Virus record (IMG/VR): IMGVR_UViG_3300047678_000246
Span: 1-62,862 of that record
Source: a virus
Length of the DNA stretch: 62,862 nucleotides
Reading direction: 5' to 3' (one strand)
This document shows positions 51,445 through 60,070 of this stretch, one piece after another (within the stretch, counting starts at the first letter, position 1; every line of letters starts with the position of its first letter). Below the pieces are notes generated by a model that was not told where the DNA came from, did no database searches, and was given only the letters and a program-made list of their open reading frames with translations. The translations under genes and the position numbers were made by a program.

Positions 51445-52457
51445 AAGAGATATATATTAAAGAAGAAGATTGTTTAACACCAGAAGAAACCGAGAAGTTC
51501 AAAGGTACATTTGTAGACGATTCCCATTGGAATATATTAGTTAACAGTGAAGATACTATTGTATATAAACCAGATGGGTCTGTTTTATTAATGTATTTTA
51601 AGAAGGTTTTACCAGCTTCCATTTGTAAGAAGGCTTGGCCTTCTTTAAGGGAAGCATGGAGTATGTCTCAGAATAGGGGGATTGCTGCTGGTATATTACC
51701 AGAGAATCCTGAACTTAGGCATGGTAATAGAGTTAAGAAAGCGGCACCTGGATTTATAACTGGTACCAGAGCACGTCCATTAAAGATGGATGGTACAGTC
51801 AGTAATACAAATTATGCTCAACAGGTTGAAAGTGGTATTATTGGTTATGCTGATCGTAATGCTCGATTTCCATATTGTAGACAAACTTCATTCACTCAAA
51901 AACATGTAGAAAAATGGGTTGAAGCGATTCCTTTCATTCAAGCAGTGGATCAAGTTTTTGCTAAAGGTCATCCAGATAGATATAAGATACAAAAAGACCT
52001 TATTGAAAAAACATCTAAGGATTTTGTGATCCCAGGAACAGCATTTACTACAGTTACGGTCAACCATAATTGGACTACTGCAGTACACAAAGACGCTGGA
52101 GATTTAAAGGAAGGATTCGGAGTTCTTTCTGTATTGAGAGCAGGGAAATTTACTGGTGGGTATTATACATACCCAAGGTTTAAAGTTGCAGTTGATTTAG
52201 GTACACGAGATGTCATTTTAGCGGATGTGCATGAATGGCATGGTAACACTCAAATAGTGGGAATTAAGAATGCTTTTGAACGTATCTCTATGGTATTTTA
52301 TTACAGAAATAACATGAGATATTGTGGTACGAGTGCAGAAGAATTAGAGCGAGTAAAGAAACGTAAGATTCGTGGTGGAGAACCAGTTAACGATAAGGAA
52401 GAAGACATTAAGGATGACATTAAGGATGATAATGGAGATAGTAAGCCATCTGAATAA
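51441..52457 (+). CDS. TET/JBP-family 2-oxoglutarate/Fe(II) dioxygenase
   Basis: TTVTVNHNWTTAVHKDAGDLKEGFGVLSVL carries the HxD iron site, FTGGYYTYPRFKVAVDL the strand region, ILADVHEWHGNTQI the second His, and FERISMVFYYR the 2-oxoglutarate Arg. 338 residues with an acidic repeat tail. Phage TET/JBP enzymes oxidise the methyl group of thymine (or 5-methylcytosine) in DNA, giving the hydroxyl on which further groups are built. Kinase, transferase, FkbM and inositol synthase genes next to it make a hypermodification pathway likely. Confidence 0.75.
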   Translation: MKEIYIKEEDCLTPEETEKFKGTFVDDSHWNILVNSEDTIVYKPDGSVLLMYFKKVLPASICKKAWPSLREAWSMSQNRGIAAGILPENPELRHGNRVKKAAPGFITGTRARPLKMDGTVSNTNYAQQVESGIIGYADRNARFPYCRQTSFTQKHVEKWVEAIPFIQAVDQVFAKGHPDRYKIQKDLIEKTSKDFVIPGTAFTTVTVNHNWTTAVHKDAGDLKEGFGVLSVLRAGKFTGGYYTYPRFKVAVDLGTRDVILADVHEWHGNTQIVGIKNAFERISMVFYYRNNMRYCGTSAEELERVKKRKIRGGEPVNDKEEDIKDDIKDDNGDSKPSE

Positions 52458-52468
52458 AGGATAAGCTA

Positions 52469-53086
52469 ATGATAGTAAAAGGATCTTTGGGTGGTAAATC
52501 CACGTCGTTTGAAGAATTACTTCACTCACTTTCTAAAAGCCCATATCGAAATAGATTGTTGAAAACAATCTTATCTTCTAAGTATTACACTAATGGAACT
52601 ATTCTAACTTTGTTATCAGACGATGATGAAAGAAAACAAGTTCAGAAGATCCATTATGATGTTTTAGTGTCAGATTCTACTTACAAAGATTCAAAGCCAG
52701 TTAAACTGTTTCAAGCAGTTCCTAAGTATTTAAGAACTGAAATTAAGACCGCTAAGAGAATTGATGTAGACGATAATTTAAGCGTGGTAAGATTGTTAGG
52801 GAGTGGAATAAAACAGTTCGTTGAATTAGAAAATTTCAATTTACTGTATCATCGAGTTAAGCAGTGGGCTTCTGATAAAGATTCTGTATCTTGGTGGTTT
52901 AGTAGGCAGGATGGGCCTATTGTTGTGATAAAACAGGGTGGGTTACTACCAGGGGATTTACTTGGGACCATAGCTCCATTAGTTATAAAGCAAGAAAAAG
53001 AGCAAACTTTTGGAAAGCCAAAATGGAAAAGAGATGTAAGTCCTCTTACTGGGGGATGGTTATACAGAAAGGTAGGAAATAAGTGA
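52469..53086 (+). CDS. Hypothetical protein
   Basis: 205 residues, MIVKGSLGGKSTSFEELL..., mixed alpha/beta, no motif recognised. Overlaps the clamp gene by four bases, so possibly a replication accessory protein. Confidence 0.5.
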   Translation: MIVKGSLGGKSTSFEELLHSLSKSPYRNRLLKTILSSKYYTNGTILTLLSDDDERKQVQKIHYDVLVSDSTYKDSKPVKLFQAVPKYLRTEIKTAKRIDVDDNLSVVRLLGSGIKQFVELENFNLLYHRVKQWASDKDSVSWWFSRQDGPIVVIKQGGLLPGDLLGTIAPLVIKQEKEQTFGKPKWKRDVSPLTGGWLYRKVGNK

Positions 53087-54252
53087 TTGTTAAACGAGAG
53101 TTTTTATTGAACGCATTACAAGCAGTTGCTGGTGCACTTACTAAAAAAGAAGATATCCAGCAATCTGATTGTTTTACATTTAAAAACGGGATGGTGTATA
53201 CATACAATGGTAATCTAGCTATTAGAACAAAGAGCGGATTACCAAATGACATTGAGGGAGCTATAAAAGAGAGGGAATTTTTAGAACATGTTAAGAGAAT
53301 GAAAGTTGATGAGATAGAGATAGAAGACAAGGGAAAGAAATTAGTATTGAGAGGAAAAGGAGAATGGGTCAATTGTTCTAAACAAAATGAGATGGAGTTA
53401 CAGTTAGATGGTATAGAAAATCCTGAAGATTGGAAGGATATTCCAGAAGGGTTTTTAGACGCTCTAGCAGTCGTGCAGGAGTGTGCGGGAAGGGATGAGA
53501 AGCAGTTTGCTACAATTTGTTTACACATAACCCCAGATTATGTACAGGCTTGTGATGGATTTCAAGTTTGTAAGCATACAATATCAACCGGATTTGAGAA
53601 TCCTTCTTTAATTCGTAAGGATTCTATAAAGCCAATTCTTTCGTTGGGGGTTAATGAATTTTGTGAAGGTGATAATTGGGTGCATTTTAGAAACCCTTCT
53701 GGGTTAGTTCTTTCTTGTATGAGGGTGTTACGAGAAGTGCCATTAGATGCATTATTGGAAAACGATGGTGTAGTAGTTAAGTTGCCAAAGGGATTAGCGG
53801 AAAAGGTAGCATCGGCTTCTGTATCATCTTCTAAGAACCCAGATTATAACCAAGTTAAGATAATTCTTAACGGTGAAAAGCAGAAGATGTATGTTATTGG
53901 TGAAGGGGAGACCACAACATATACCGCTCCAAAATCAATAGATTACACTGGTAAGTTAATGTCTTTTATGATTAGTCCAGACCTGTTGATTAAGATATGC
54001 ACTAAATATACCGAGTGTCAAATTAGCGACACAAAATTAAAGGTGACTGGTGAAAACTTTGAGTATTGTACATGTCTATCTAAAGCAGTAGAAAAGGAAT
54101 TGAAACAAGCAGAAGAAGATACTGAGCAGCCTTCTGTCACTGTCGTTAAAAAGAAAAAGAAGAAAGTTGCAGTTGAAGCAGGAGTAACCCAAGAAGACGC
54201 GGTGATTGGTGAGAAGTGTTCCATCTGTCAAGGACTTGGCAGTGCGACCTGA
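53083..54252 (+). CDS. Sliding-clamp (DnaN)-like protein
   Basis: 389 residues of short alternating strands and helices: KREFLLNALQAVAGALTKK at the start, then repeated beta stretches as in DnaN. I see no sharp motif; the clamp family has few. It would hold the polymerase on DNA. The lysine-rich tail and CSICQGLG end are odd: they lie at the border with the GC-rich island (54241), so the original C-terminus may be lost. Confidence 0.55.
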   Translation: MIVKREFLLNALQAVAGALTKKEDIQQSDCFTFKNGMVYTYNGNLAIRTKSGLPNDIEGAIKEREFLEHVKRMKVDEIEIEDKGKKLVLRGKGEWVNCSKQNEMELQLDGIENPEDWKDIPEGFLDALAVVQECAGRDEKQFATICLHITPDYVQACDGFQVCKHTISTGFENPSLIRKDSIKPILSLGVNEFCEGDNWVHFRNPSGLVLSCMRVLREVPLDALLENDGVVVKLPKGLAEKVASASVSSSKNPDYNQVKIILNGEKQKMYVIGEGETTTYTAPKSIDYTGKLMSFMISPDLLIKICTKYTECQISDTKLKVTGENFEYCTCLSKAVEKELKQAEEDTEQPSVTVVKKKKKKVAVEAGVTQEDAVIGEKCSICQGLGSAT

Positions 54253-54751
54253 TCGAGGATGAAGCCAAGCCGGGCATGACGGTCTGCGAGGTGGGATGCT
54301 GGAACGGTCGTACCACCGCTTGCTACCTGCCACGGAGTTTCAGGGGCACGATCCAAGCAATAAGAACGTAGTGTTTTGCGACTTCATGACCAACGTCGGT
54401 GGTAACAGGTCAGTCAAGATCGTCATGGAGAAGACTCCCCAAGCGGCTCGGTTGGTTCCCGACGCTTCCCTCGACATCTGCTTCATCGACGCCAACCACC
54501 GCTACGCCGACGTGAAGGCGGGCATCGAGGCGTGGGAGCCCAAGGTCAAGCGTAGTGGTCTACTGTGCGACCATGACTGCGAGCGTCTTCCTCCCCCGAG
54601 AGCGTTCACGGCGGAGGAACTGGCAAGCAACTACGTCGATGGGATGCACTGCGGCGTCATTCAGGCGGTCTGGGAACGGTACGGCGACCGAGCCGAAGTC
54701 CGGCCAGACTACGGGATCTACGGCACTCCAATATGGGTGGTGAGACTATGA
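54241..54751 (+). pseudogene. SAM-dependent methyltransferase, broken
   Basis: One frame gives AKPGMTVCEVGCWNGRTTACYLP (motif I of a class I methyltransferase) and stops near 54371. Another (open from 54296) continues GHDPSNKNVVFCDFMTN...DASLDICFIDANHRYADVKAGIEAW...LLCDHDCE...PIWVVRL. So a small deletion/frameshift lies near 54325-54345. No start of its own is seen. GC-rich. Confidence 0.6.
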
Positions 54752-54939
54752 ACTGCCGTGGGTGTGGCAAGCCGTTGACAGGAGACGATCAAGTTGCGGA
54801 TGGTTGTTCCTGTAATAGCCCTCGCGGAGTCAATCACGGCATCGTTCCCTTTTACGTTTGTACCTGTATCGAGTGTGATCCGAACGAGACGGGATCAACA
54901 AGAGAGAAGCCACAAGTCAAGTTTCGTGAGTTCCTATGA
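54748..54939 (+). CDS. Cys-rich zinc protein
   Basis: MNCRGCGKPLTGDDQVADGC and CTCIECDPNE provide several CxxC pairs. 63 residues from ATG 54748. GC-rich coding unlike the flanks. Not recognised. Confidence 0.45.
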   Translation: MNCRGCGKPLTGDDQVADGCSCNSPRGVNHGIVPFYVCTCIECDPNETGSTREKPQVKFREFL

Positions 54940-55313
54940 CACGATTGCGAATCCTCTGCTACGCACCGAACCAGCCCAACACCATGACCGACTCCCCCAT
55001 GTGGAGCTGGGCGGTGCGGGAGCTGGGTGCGAAGCTCCTGTGGTACTCCGCCGTCCATGACCGACTGGATGAACTGTGCCCTGGCTGCGACGTGGCGGTC
55101 TACTCCGCCGGAGGAAATACTCCTCAAATACAATTGTGTTGGACTGAACCTGATTACGACGGACCTTCTGAACAAACTTGTGAGATCAATTATTGCCCTT
55201 GGTGTGGAGAAGAGATCACTTTAAAAGAAGTAGAAAGGGTGAGAAAAGTAAAGAAAGTTAAGCAAGTAACGGAACTTAGAACAATTACTGAATATGAAGA
55301 AATTCCAGAATAA
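54936..55313 (+). CDS. Hypothetical protein spanning the island border
   Basis: 125 residues. The first 60 are coded by GC-rich DNA, the rest by AT-rich DNA. INYCPWCGEEITL near 90 is a zinc ribbon half common at the end of phage proteins. It may be a fusion made at the border near 55120. Confidence 0.45.
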   Translation: MTRLRILCYAPNQPNTMTDSPMWSWAVRELGAKLLWYSAVHDRLDELCPGCDVAVYSAGGNTPQIQLCWTEPDYDGPSEQTCEINYCPWCGEEITLKEVERVRKVKKVKQVTELRTITEYEEIPE

Positions 55314-55334
55314 TCTGAGTAAGGTGGGTAGTAT

Positions 55335-56570
55335 TTGTTAAATCGCGGATTTTTTTCATCATCTGAATTACAATCTATCAAAGCACCGCAAAGTGGAATA
55401 CCTAGATGCGGTGCTTGCGGTTTGTATAGACGTTGTAAATCACAAAAGATGCATCCTATAGGGGATGGTAAGAGGAAAGTGTTGGTTGTTGGTGAAGCTC
55501 CTGGAAGAAATGAAGATGACGAAGGAAAACCTTTTGTTGGTGCCTCGGGAGAATTATTAAGGGACATACTATATGAAATAGGAGTAGATTTAGAGAGGGA
55601 TTGTTGGGTAACAAATTCTATAATTTGTAGACCAATTAATGAAAGAGGTGGAAATAAAACACCAACTAAAAATGAAGTGGAGTATTGTAGACCAAATCTT
55701 TTCAACACTATTGAAAAATATAAACCAAATACTGTGATACTTTTGGGTGGCATTGCTGTAAGTAGTTTGATTGGAAGTATTTGGGATATGGAAGCCGGGG
55801 AAGGTGTTTCAAGATGGGTTGGATGGCAAATACCATTAAAAGAGCCAGAAGTATGGGCTTGCCCAACTTGGCATCCTGCGTATTTGCTACGGGAAGAGAA
55901 GAATAAAGTCCTTCGGATGTGTTTTAAAGATCATTTAAAGAGGGCTTTTGATCTAAAAGGGAAAGCATGGGGTGGGAAACCTCCTAATTTCAAATCTAAA
56001 GTAAATGTAGTAATCAATCCAGAAGAAGCTGCTAAAAACATCTACGAATTAATAGATTGTCAACCTAAGTTGGCAGCGTTAGATTATGAAACCACCACGT
56101 TGAAGCCAGATGGTAAAAATGCACAAATAGTATGTTGTTCATTAAGTGATGGTAATACAACTCTAACTTATCCTTGGTATGGTCCTACAGTAAAAGCCAC
56201 CAAAGAGTTTATTCGATGTAAAGAGATAGGTAAGATAGCGTCCAATATGAAATTTGAGGAAAGATGGACGCGCAAAGAGTTTGGTCATGGGGTAAGGAAT
56301 TGGAAGTGGGACACAATGTTGGCGGCCCACACTTTAGATAACAGATCAGGTATTTCTGGGTTGAAGTTCCAAAGTTTAGTGTTACTTGGTCAAGAAGCAT
56401 ATAACGATCATATCTCACCTTATTTGAAATCCGTTAAAACAGGATGTAATGAGCCTAATAGAATTAGAGAACTCGCAATGCGTGATCTATTATTGTATTG
56501 CGGATTAGATAGTCTTTTAGAAGTAGAGGTGGCTAAGATTCAAATGAGAAACATTGGAGTTAATACATGA
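55335..56570 (+). CDS. Family-4 uracil-DNA glycosylase fused to a DnaQ-like 3'-5' exonuclease
   Basis: N-terminal half: VLVVGEAPGRNEDDEGKPFVGASG, CWVTNSIICRP and PTWHPAYLL, plus Cys residues (CGACGLYRRC) for the 4Fe-4S cluster, all of UDG family 4. C-terminal half: AALDYETTTLKPDG (ExoI), ASNMKFEERW (ExoII-like) and DLLLYCGLDSLLEVEV (ExoIII, YxxxD). 411 residues. The phage polymerase has no exonuclease domain, so this fusion probably proofreads in trans and removes uracil. TTG start after AAGGTGGG. Confidence 0.8.
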   Translation: MLNRGFFSSSELQSIKAPQSGIPRCGACGLYRRCKSQKMHPIGDGKRKVLVVGEAPGRNEDDEGKPFVGASGELLRDILYEIGVDLERDCWVTNSIICRPINERGGNKTPTKNEVEYCRPNLFNTIEKYKPNTVILLGGIAVSSLIGSIWDMEAGEGVSRWVGWQIPLKEPEVWACPTWHPAYLLREEKNKVLRMCFKDHLKRAFDLKGKAWGGKPPNFKSKVNVVINPEEAAKNIYELIDCQPKLAALDYETTTLKPDGKNAQIVCCSLSDGNTTLTYPWYGPTVKATKEFIRCKEIGKIASNMKFEERWTRKEFGHGVRNWKWDTMLAAHTLDNRSGISGLKFQSLVLLGQEAYNDHISPYLKSVKTGCNEPNRIRELAMRDLLLYCGLDSLLEVEVAKIQMRNIGVNT

Positions 56571-56803
56571 GCAAGCATAACAGAGAACGAAAATCACTAT
56601 GGAGAGAAGGGATACAGAAGAAGCAAATTGGATATAAGATGGAAAATAAAGATATTGCACAATTAAAGTTTGAAAAACCATTTAGAAATGCGGAACCAAA
56701 ACAAAGAGAAGTTAACGAAACAAATAAGATGTTTCAGGAACCACAGTTCGAAGGAATTTCTTATTCATCTAAGATGTCACTAGATATGAGTGGGGAGGAG
56801 TAA
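56567..56803 (+). CDS. Hypothetical protein
   Basis: 78 residues, charged, no known motif. Overlaps both neighbours by one to four bases. Confidence 0.45.
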   Translation: MSKHNRERKSLWREGIQKKQIGYKMENKDIAQLKFEKPFRNAEPKQREVNETNKMFQEPQFEGISYSSKMSLDMSGEE

Positions 56804-57714
56804 TGAAGTTTCCTATCGTATATTCAGATAAGATGGTGTCTGATAGTCATATAGTAAGTCCTTCTGCTATCAAACCTAAGTTGTTTGTAGATTTGCTTAA
56901 AGAATCCCCGTACAAAGACATTATAGAGATTGTCGAACCAGAACCTGTGAGTGTTGATGATATAAAACGATGTCATGAATCTAATTTTGTAGACGATGTA
57001 CTTTCGCTAAAGCGTGATAATGGATTTGGAACTAGATCTCAATCAGTTGTTGATAGTCTTCCTTACACTAATGGGGCAATGTATACTGGAGCTAAATTAG
57101 CAATACAGAATCGAGTTCCTGTGTGTGCTCCAGTATCTGGTTTCCATCACGCTGGTTATGATGGATGGTACGGATTAGGGTATTTCTGCACTTTTAATGG
57201 ATTAGTCATAGCAGGAGAAAAATTAATCCATGATAAATTGTGCCAAAAAGTGGCGATAATAGATTGTGATATGCATTTTGGTAATGGTACCGAACACATA
57301 TTGCCATGTATAGATTTAGAAGAAAAGAAGTACCTTCATTTAACTTTTGGTAAATATTTTTTTAATCCACTGCAGTGTAAAGAATATATGATGTATTTTG
57401 ACACTGTAGAAAGAAGAATGCGGACTTTTTTACCAGACGTTATTATGTATCAGGCTGGAGCGGATGTGCATATATCAGATCCATTTGGTGGGGTTCTTAA
57501 CCAGGATCAGATGTATGAAAGAGATATTACGATGTTTAGTATTGCCAAAGATTTAAATATCCCTATTGTATGGAATTTAGCAGGAGGGTATCAAAAGGAT
57601 GCAGATGGTGGATGTAGTTATGTTTTAAAACTACATGAGAATACATTAAAGGCTTGTAAAGAGGTGTATGGTGTTAACTCAAATGGAAAAGACCCTGATT
57701 GCAAGGGAAACTGA
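56803..57714 (+). CDS. HDAC-superfamily deacetylase
   Basis: SGFHHAGYDGWYGLGYFCTFN, AIIDCDMHFGNGTEHI, MYQAGADVHISDPFGG and WNLAGGYQKD are the histone-deacetylase/acetylpolyamine-amidohydrolase motifs with the zinc ligands (D, H, D). 303 residues. It would remove acetyl from a lysine, polyamine or similar amine. A GNAT acetyltransferase is encoded at 45814; whether they act on the same molecule is unknown. Confidence 0.75.
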   Translation: MKFPIVYSDKMVSDSHIVSPSAIKPKLFVDLLKESPYKDIIEIVEPEPVSVDDIKRCHESNFVDDVLSLKRDNGFGTRSQSVVDSLPYTNGAMYTGAKLAIQNRVPVCAPVSGFHHAGYDGWYGLGYFCTFNGLVIAGEKLIHDKLCQKVAIIDCDMHFGNGTEHILPCIDLEEKKYLHLTFGKYFFNPLQCKEYMMYFDTVERRMRTFLPDVIMYQAGADVHISDPFGGVLNQDQMYERDITMFSIAKDLNIPIVWNLAGGYQKDADGGCSYVLKLHENTLKACKEVYGVNSNGKDPDCKGN

Positions 57715-57964
57715 AAAGTGGGTTGGTCCACCATGCTGGGCTTTTGTCAATGGGTATAGATTAAAACTCAAAGAAGCTATGAAAAGTGGATTTGGTTGAC
57801 CAGGAATTAAGTTGTCTGAACTCAGACAAGAGTGTACAGAATCTGGTGTGATTAAAGCAGTCAAGGATATAACAGATTATTTTACTGCAATAACTGGTGA
57901 AAGTTATTTGAAGAATAGAAATTCTTCTCAAGAAGTTTCAAAGTTTTTCTTATTGGGGAGTTAG
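57668..57964 (+). pseudogene. Hypothetical gene with an in-frame TGA
   Basis: ATG 57668 (GAGGTG in front) runs MVLTQMEKTLIARETEKWVG...KSGFG, then TGA at 57797-57799. The same frame continues PGIKLSELRQECTESG...KFFLLGS to TAG 57962-57964. 98 codons if read through. Starts inside the deacetylase gene. A nonsense mutation is likely; other genes here use TGA as a normal stop. Confidence 0.45.
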
Positions 57965-57966
57965 GA

Positions 57967-58779
57967 ATGGGTAGGTTAGTATCTCCAAAAGTGTATTTTA
58001 TTGGTGAGACAGGTATTTTATACGATGGAATGATAGAATATCTGATAGATTCTGGCAACGGTGATTTTCTTGCTACAATGGAAGAAGCACATGATAAAGG
58101 ATTATCAGACGGTGAGATTCTATGCTCTTTTTATGGAAAGCTTTGTTACGCTAGTCTTACGCTTGACAAGAATAAGAATATCACTAGGATTAGAGATATT
58201 CAAGGTAATTTAGAAGGCATTTTTAACTCTGGTCACGGATCAGTTCTTGAGCATTGTTACTTGAATTTTGTAATTTGTAACTGTTCAAGAGTATTGACTC
58301 ACGAGTTAGTCAGACACAGAGTTGGTACATCATTCTCTCAGACTAGTGGGAGATATGTTAGGGGAGATAGTGTAGATATAGTGTTCGATCCTATTTTGGA
58401 CCCAGTGAGAGAAGATGTAATTGAACTTCAAGGAATAATTGAAGATCGTTATAATAAGATGGTGATCAAATTGGGATTGCCAGAGATGAAAGATTTTGCA
58501 GAAAAGAAGAAAAAGACTTCTGCATTGCGAAGGGTGTTGCCTAACGGGCAAAGTAATGAAATAGGATTCGGATTAAATCTCAGAACTTTACGACATATCG
58601 TACAGTTAAGAACTTCTAGGCATTCTGAGTGGGAAATAAGGCAAATATTCGCTCAAGTGTACAATCTTGTAAAAGCTAAATATCCAATGATCTTTTATGG
58701 AGCAAAGGAGGAAATAGTAGATGGTCTAATAGAAGTCTCAGGTATGAAGCTTCAACCACATGAAAAGGTGAATGAATAG
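57967..58779 (+). CDS. thyX: Flavin-dependent thymidylate synthase
   Basis: RVLTHELVRHRVGTSFSQTSGRYVR is the ThyX signature; here one residue more than RHRx7S. Conserved HGSVLEH and LRTLRHIVQLRTSRHSEWEIRQ also fit. 270 residues. It makes dTMP from dUMP with FAD and folate. Supplies thymine for the phage DNA, which the TET/JBP enzyme may then oxidise. Confidence 0.85.
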   Translation: MGRLVSPKVYFIGETGILYDGMIEYLIDSGNGDFLATMEEAHDKGLSDGEILCSFYGKLCYASLTLDKNKNITRIRDIQGNLEGIFNSGHGSVLEHCYLNFVICNCSRVLTHELVRHRVGTSFSQTSGRYVRGDSVDIVFDPILDPVREDVIELQGIIEDRYNKMVIKLGLPEMKDFAEKKKKTSALRRVLPNGQSNEIGFGLNLRTLRHIVQLRTSRHSEWEIRQIFAQVYNLVKAKYPMIFYGAKEEIVDGLIEVSGMKLQPHEKVNE

Positions 58780-58833
58780 GATTATAGTTTTCAATGAAGA
58801 ATAACTGAAAGAAAGGCGAGATGGTGTTATAGG

Positions 58834-59067
58834 ATGTTGATTTTAAGCAGATCAATTGGCGAACAAATTATGATTGGTGATGATATTACAATTGTAATTA
58901 TGGACGCCCATTTAAATACAGGTCGTTTGGAGATTAGTATAGGTATTCAAGCTCCTAGAGAAGTATCTATCCACAGAAGAGAAGTTTGGGATAAGATTCA
59001 AAGAAAGGACAGACAAGATAATGAGCGATTTTCTGAGTCAAGTAGCGATAAGCAATCTCAGAAATAA
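58834..59067 (+). CDS. csrA: CsrA-like RNA-binding protein
   Basis: MLILSRSIGEQIMIGDDITIVIMDAH...LEISIGIQAPREVSIHRREVWDKIQ is CsrA throughout, with L4/R6 and VxIHR of the RNA-binding face intact. 77 residues with a longer tail. CsrA binds GGA sites near ribosome-binding sites. It could regulate host or phage mRNA. Overlaps the next gene by 47 bases. Confidence 0.85.
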   Translation: MLILSRSIGEQIMIGDDITIVIMDAHLNTGRLEISIGIQAPREVSIHRREVWDKIQRKDRQDNERFSESSSDKQSQK

Positions 59068-59578
59068 GGCAATAGCGTCTAAGAAGAATCAGGCACAAAT
59101 AGTACAACCTCTTTATACGATTCCTGATGATCCAAAAGCTAGAGAACTACTCGCTCGTTTGATATTGCAGGAAGCAATAGAAACGGTTCATGCTTTTGGA
59201 TTTCATCCTCAATCTTTAGAGGACCGTGAAAACTTCGTACTCACTCCAACAAAATCGAAAGAAGAGTTGGATATTTACGAAATTATAGACGGAGCGTGTG
59301 ATACTGTTTACACGGCGGTTGGTGCTTTGTGTGCGATGGGAGTGCCTGACATACTTCATTTATCTGAAGTATGTCAGGCAAACGACGCGAAATTTCCTAA
59401 AGGAGAGGCTATAATAAACGAGGTTGGTAAATATCAAAAACCCGAAGGATGGGTCCCTCCCGATCATAAGAAGATTATGAGCATGATATTGGAAGATTGG
59501 AAAATAAATCCATTATGGATGAAAAAACTATCAGAAAGTTTAATGGAAAAATCTAGGAAAGGTGGATATGTCAATTAG
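59021..59578 (+). CDS. MazG-like NTP pyrophosphohydrolase
   Basis: LILQEAIETVHAFGF, EIIDGACDTVYTAVGALCAMGV (EExxE...DxxxD helices), then EVCQANDAKFPKGE and GKYQKPEGWVPPD. 185 residues. Phage MazG-like enzymes hydrolyse nucleotides, perhaps dNTPs or alarmone-like signals. A perfect 16-bp inverted repeat (59343-59380) lies in the coding part. Confidence 0.7.
   Translation: MSDFLSQVAISNLRNKAIASKKNQAQIVQPLYTIPDDPKARELLARLILQEAIETVHAFGFHPQSLEDRENFVLTPTKSKEELDIYEIIDGACDTVYTAVGALCAMGVPDILHLSEVCQANDAKFPKGEAIINEVGKYQKPEGWVPPDHKKIMSMILEDWKINPLWMKKLSESLMEKSRKGGYVN
59343..59380 (+). repeat. Perfect inverted repeat in the MazG-like gene, 16-bp arms
   Basis: TGCCTGACATACTTCA (59343-59358), loop TTTATC, TGAAGTATGTCAGGCA (59365-59380). 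The longest perfect hairpin seen here. No T-run follows. Confidence 0.9.
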
Positions 59579-59774
59579 CACTGAGAATTATAGAAAGTGT
59601 GAGATCATCAAACATTTAATGGATGCTCAAGCTAGTTTATCTAAAGCATCCAAAGAATCCGCTCAGTGGGCTAATTCCGGCCTTACAGGAAAGATAGAAC
59701 AGTGTAGACAGTCTTTAGTTACTTTTTTAAACAATGTTTTAGATTACAAATCTGGAGAAACAAATGGAAAATAA
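59568..59774 (+). CDS. Hypothetical helical protein
   Basis: 68 residues from ATG 59568, behind AGGAAAGGTGG. Not recognised. Confidence 0.45.
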   Translation: MSISTENYRKCEIIKHLMDAQASLSKASKESAQWANSGLTGKIEQCRQSLVTFLNNVLDYKSGETNGK

Positions 59775-60066
59775 TGGATATGAATTTTCTGAAGGACCAG
59801 AAGTTGTTGGACTCATGTTTTTTCGTAAAGGAGAGACTGAACCAGATGGTAAAATATCTTCATTAAAAGACGCACAAGGGGCTATCAAGCATTTTGTAGA
59901 TTGGATGGCAGAAGATAGGGTTGTGTCAAAGATTTGGATTAGTGAGAAGGGTGATTTCTCTATTAATTTAGAAGATGTCAGTCTAGTTCGGTACGATCCA
60001 ATCCAAGAAAGTAAAGATGATGATTCTGAAGACGAGATAGACACAGAAGAACCAGAAGATTGGTGA
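59764..60066 (+). CDS. Hypothetical acidic protein
   Basis: 100 residues; the tail (SKDDDSEDEIDTEEPEDW) is highly acidic, a feature of DNA-mimic or clamp/polymerase accessory proteins, but no motif proves this. Just ahead of the polymerase. Confidence 0.5.
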   Translation: MENNGYEFSEGPEVVGLMFFRKGETEPDGKISSLKDAQGAIKHFVDWMAEDRVVSKIWISEKGDFSINLEDVSLVRYDPIQESKDDDSEDEIDTEEPEDW

Positions 60067-60070
60067 GCTT

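Larger units (their letters stand above)
54241..55120 (+). other. GC-rich island
   Basis: Visibly GC-rich in contrast to the AT-rich flanks. It runs from the end of the clamp gene into the first 60 codons of the gene at 54936. Likely recent transfer, host DNA capture or a chimeric assembly. Confidence 0.7.

Noticed and set aside
57797-57799. Genome-wide TGA recoding
   Set aside because: Many confident genes end in TGA (for example those ending at 28636, 33624 and 57714), so TGA is a normal stop.
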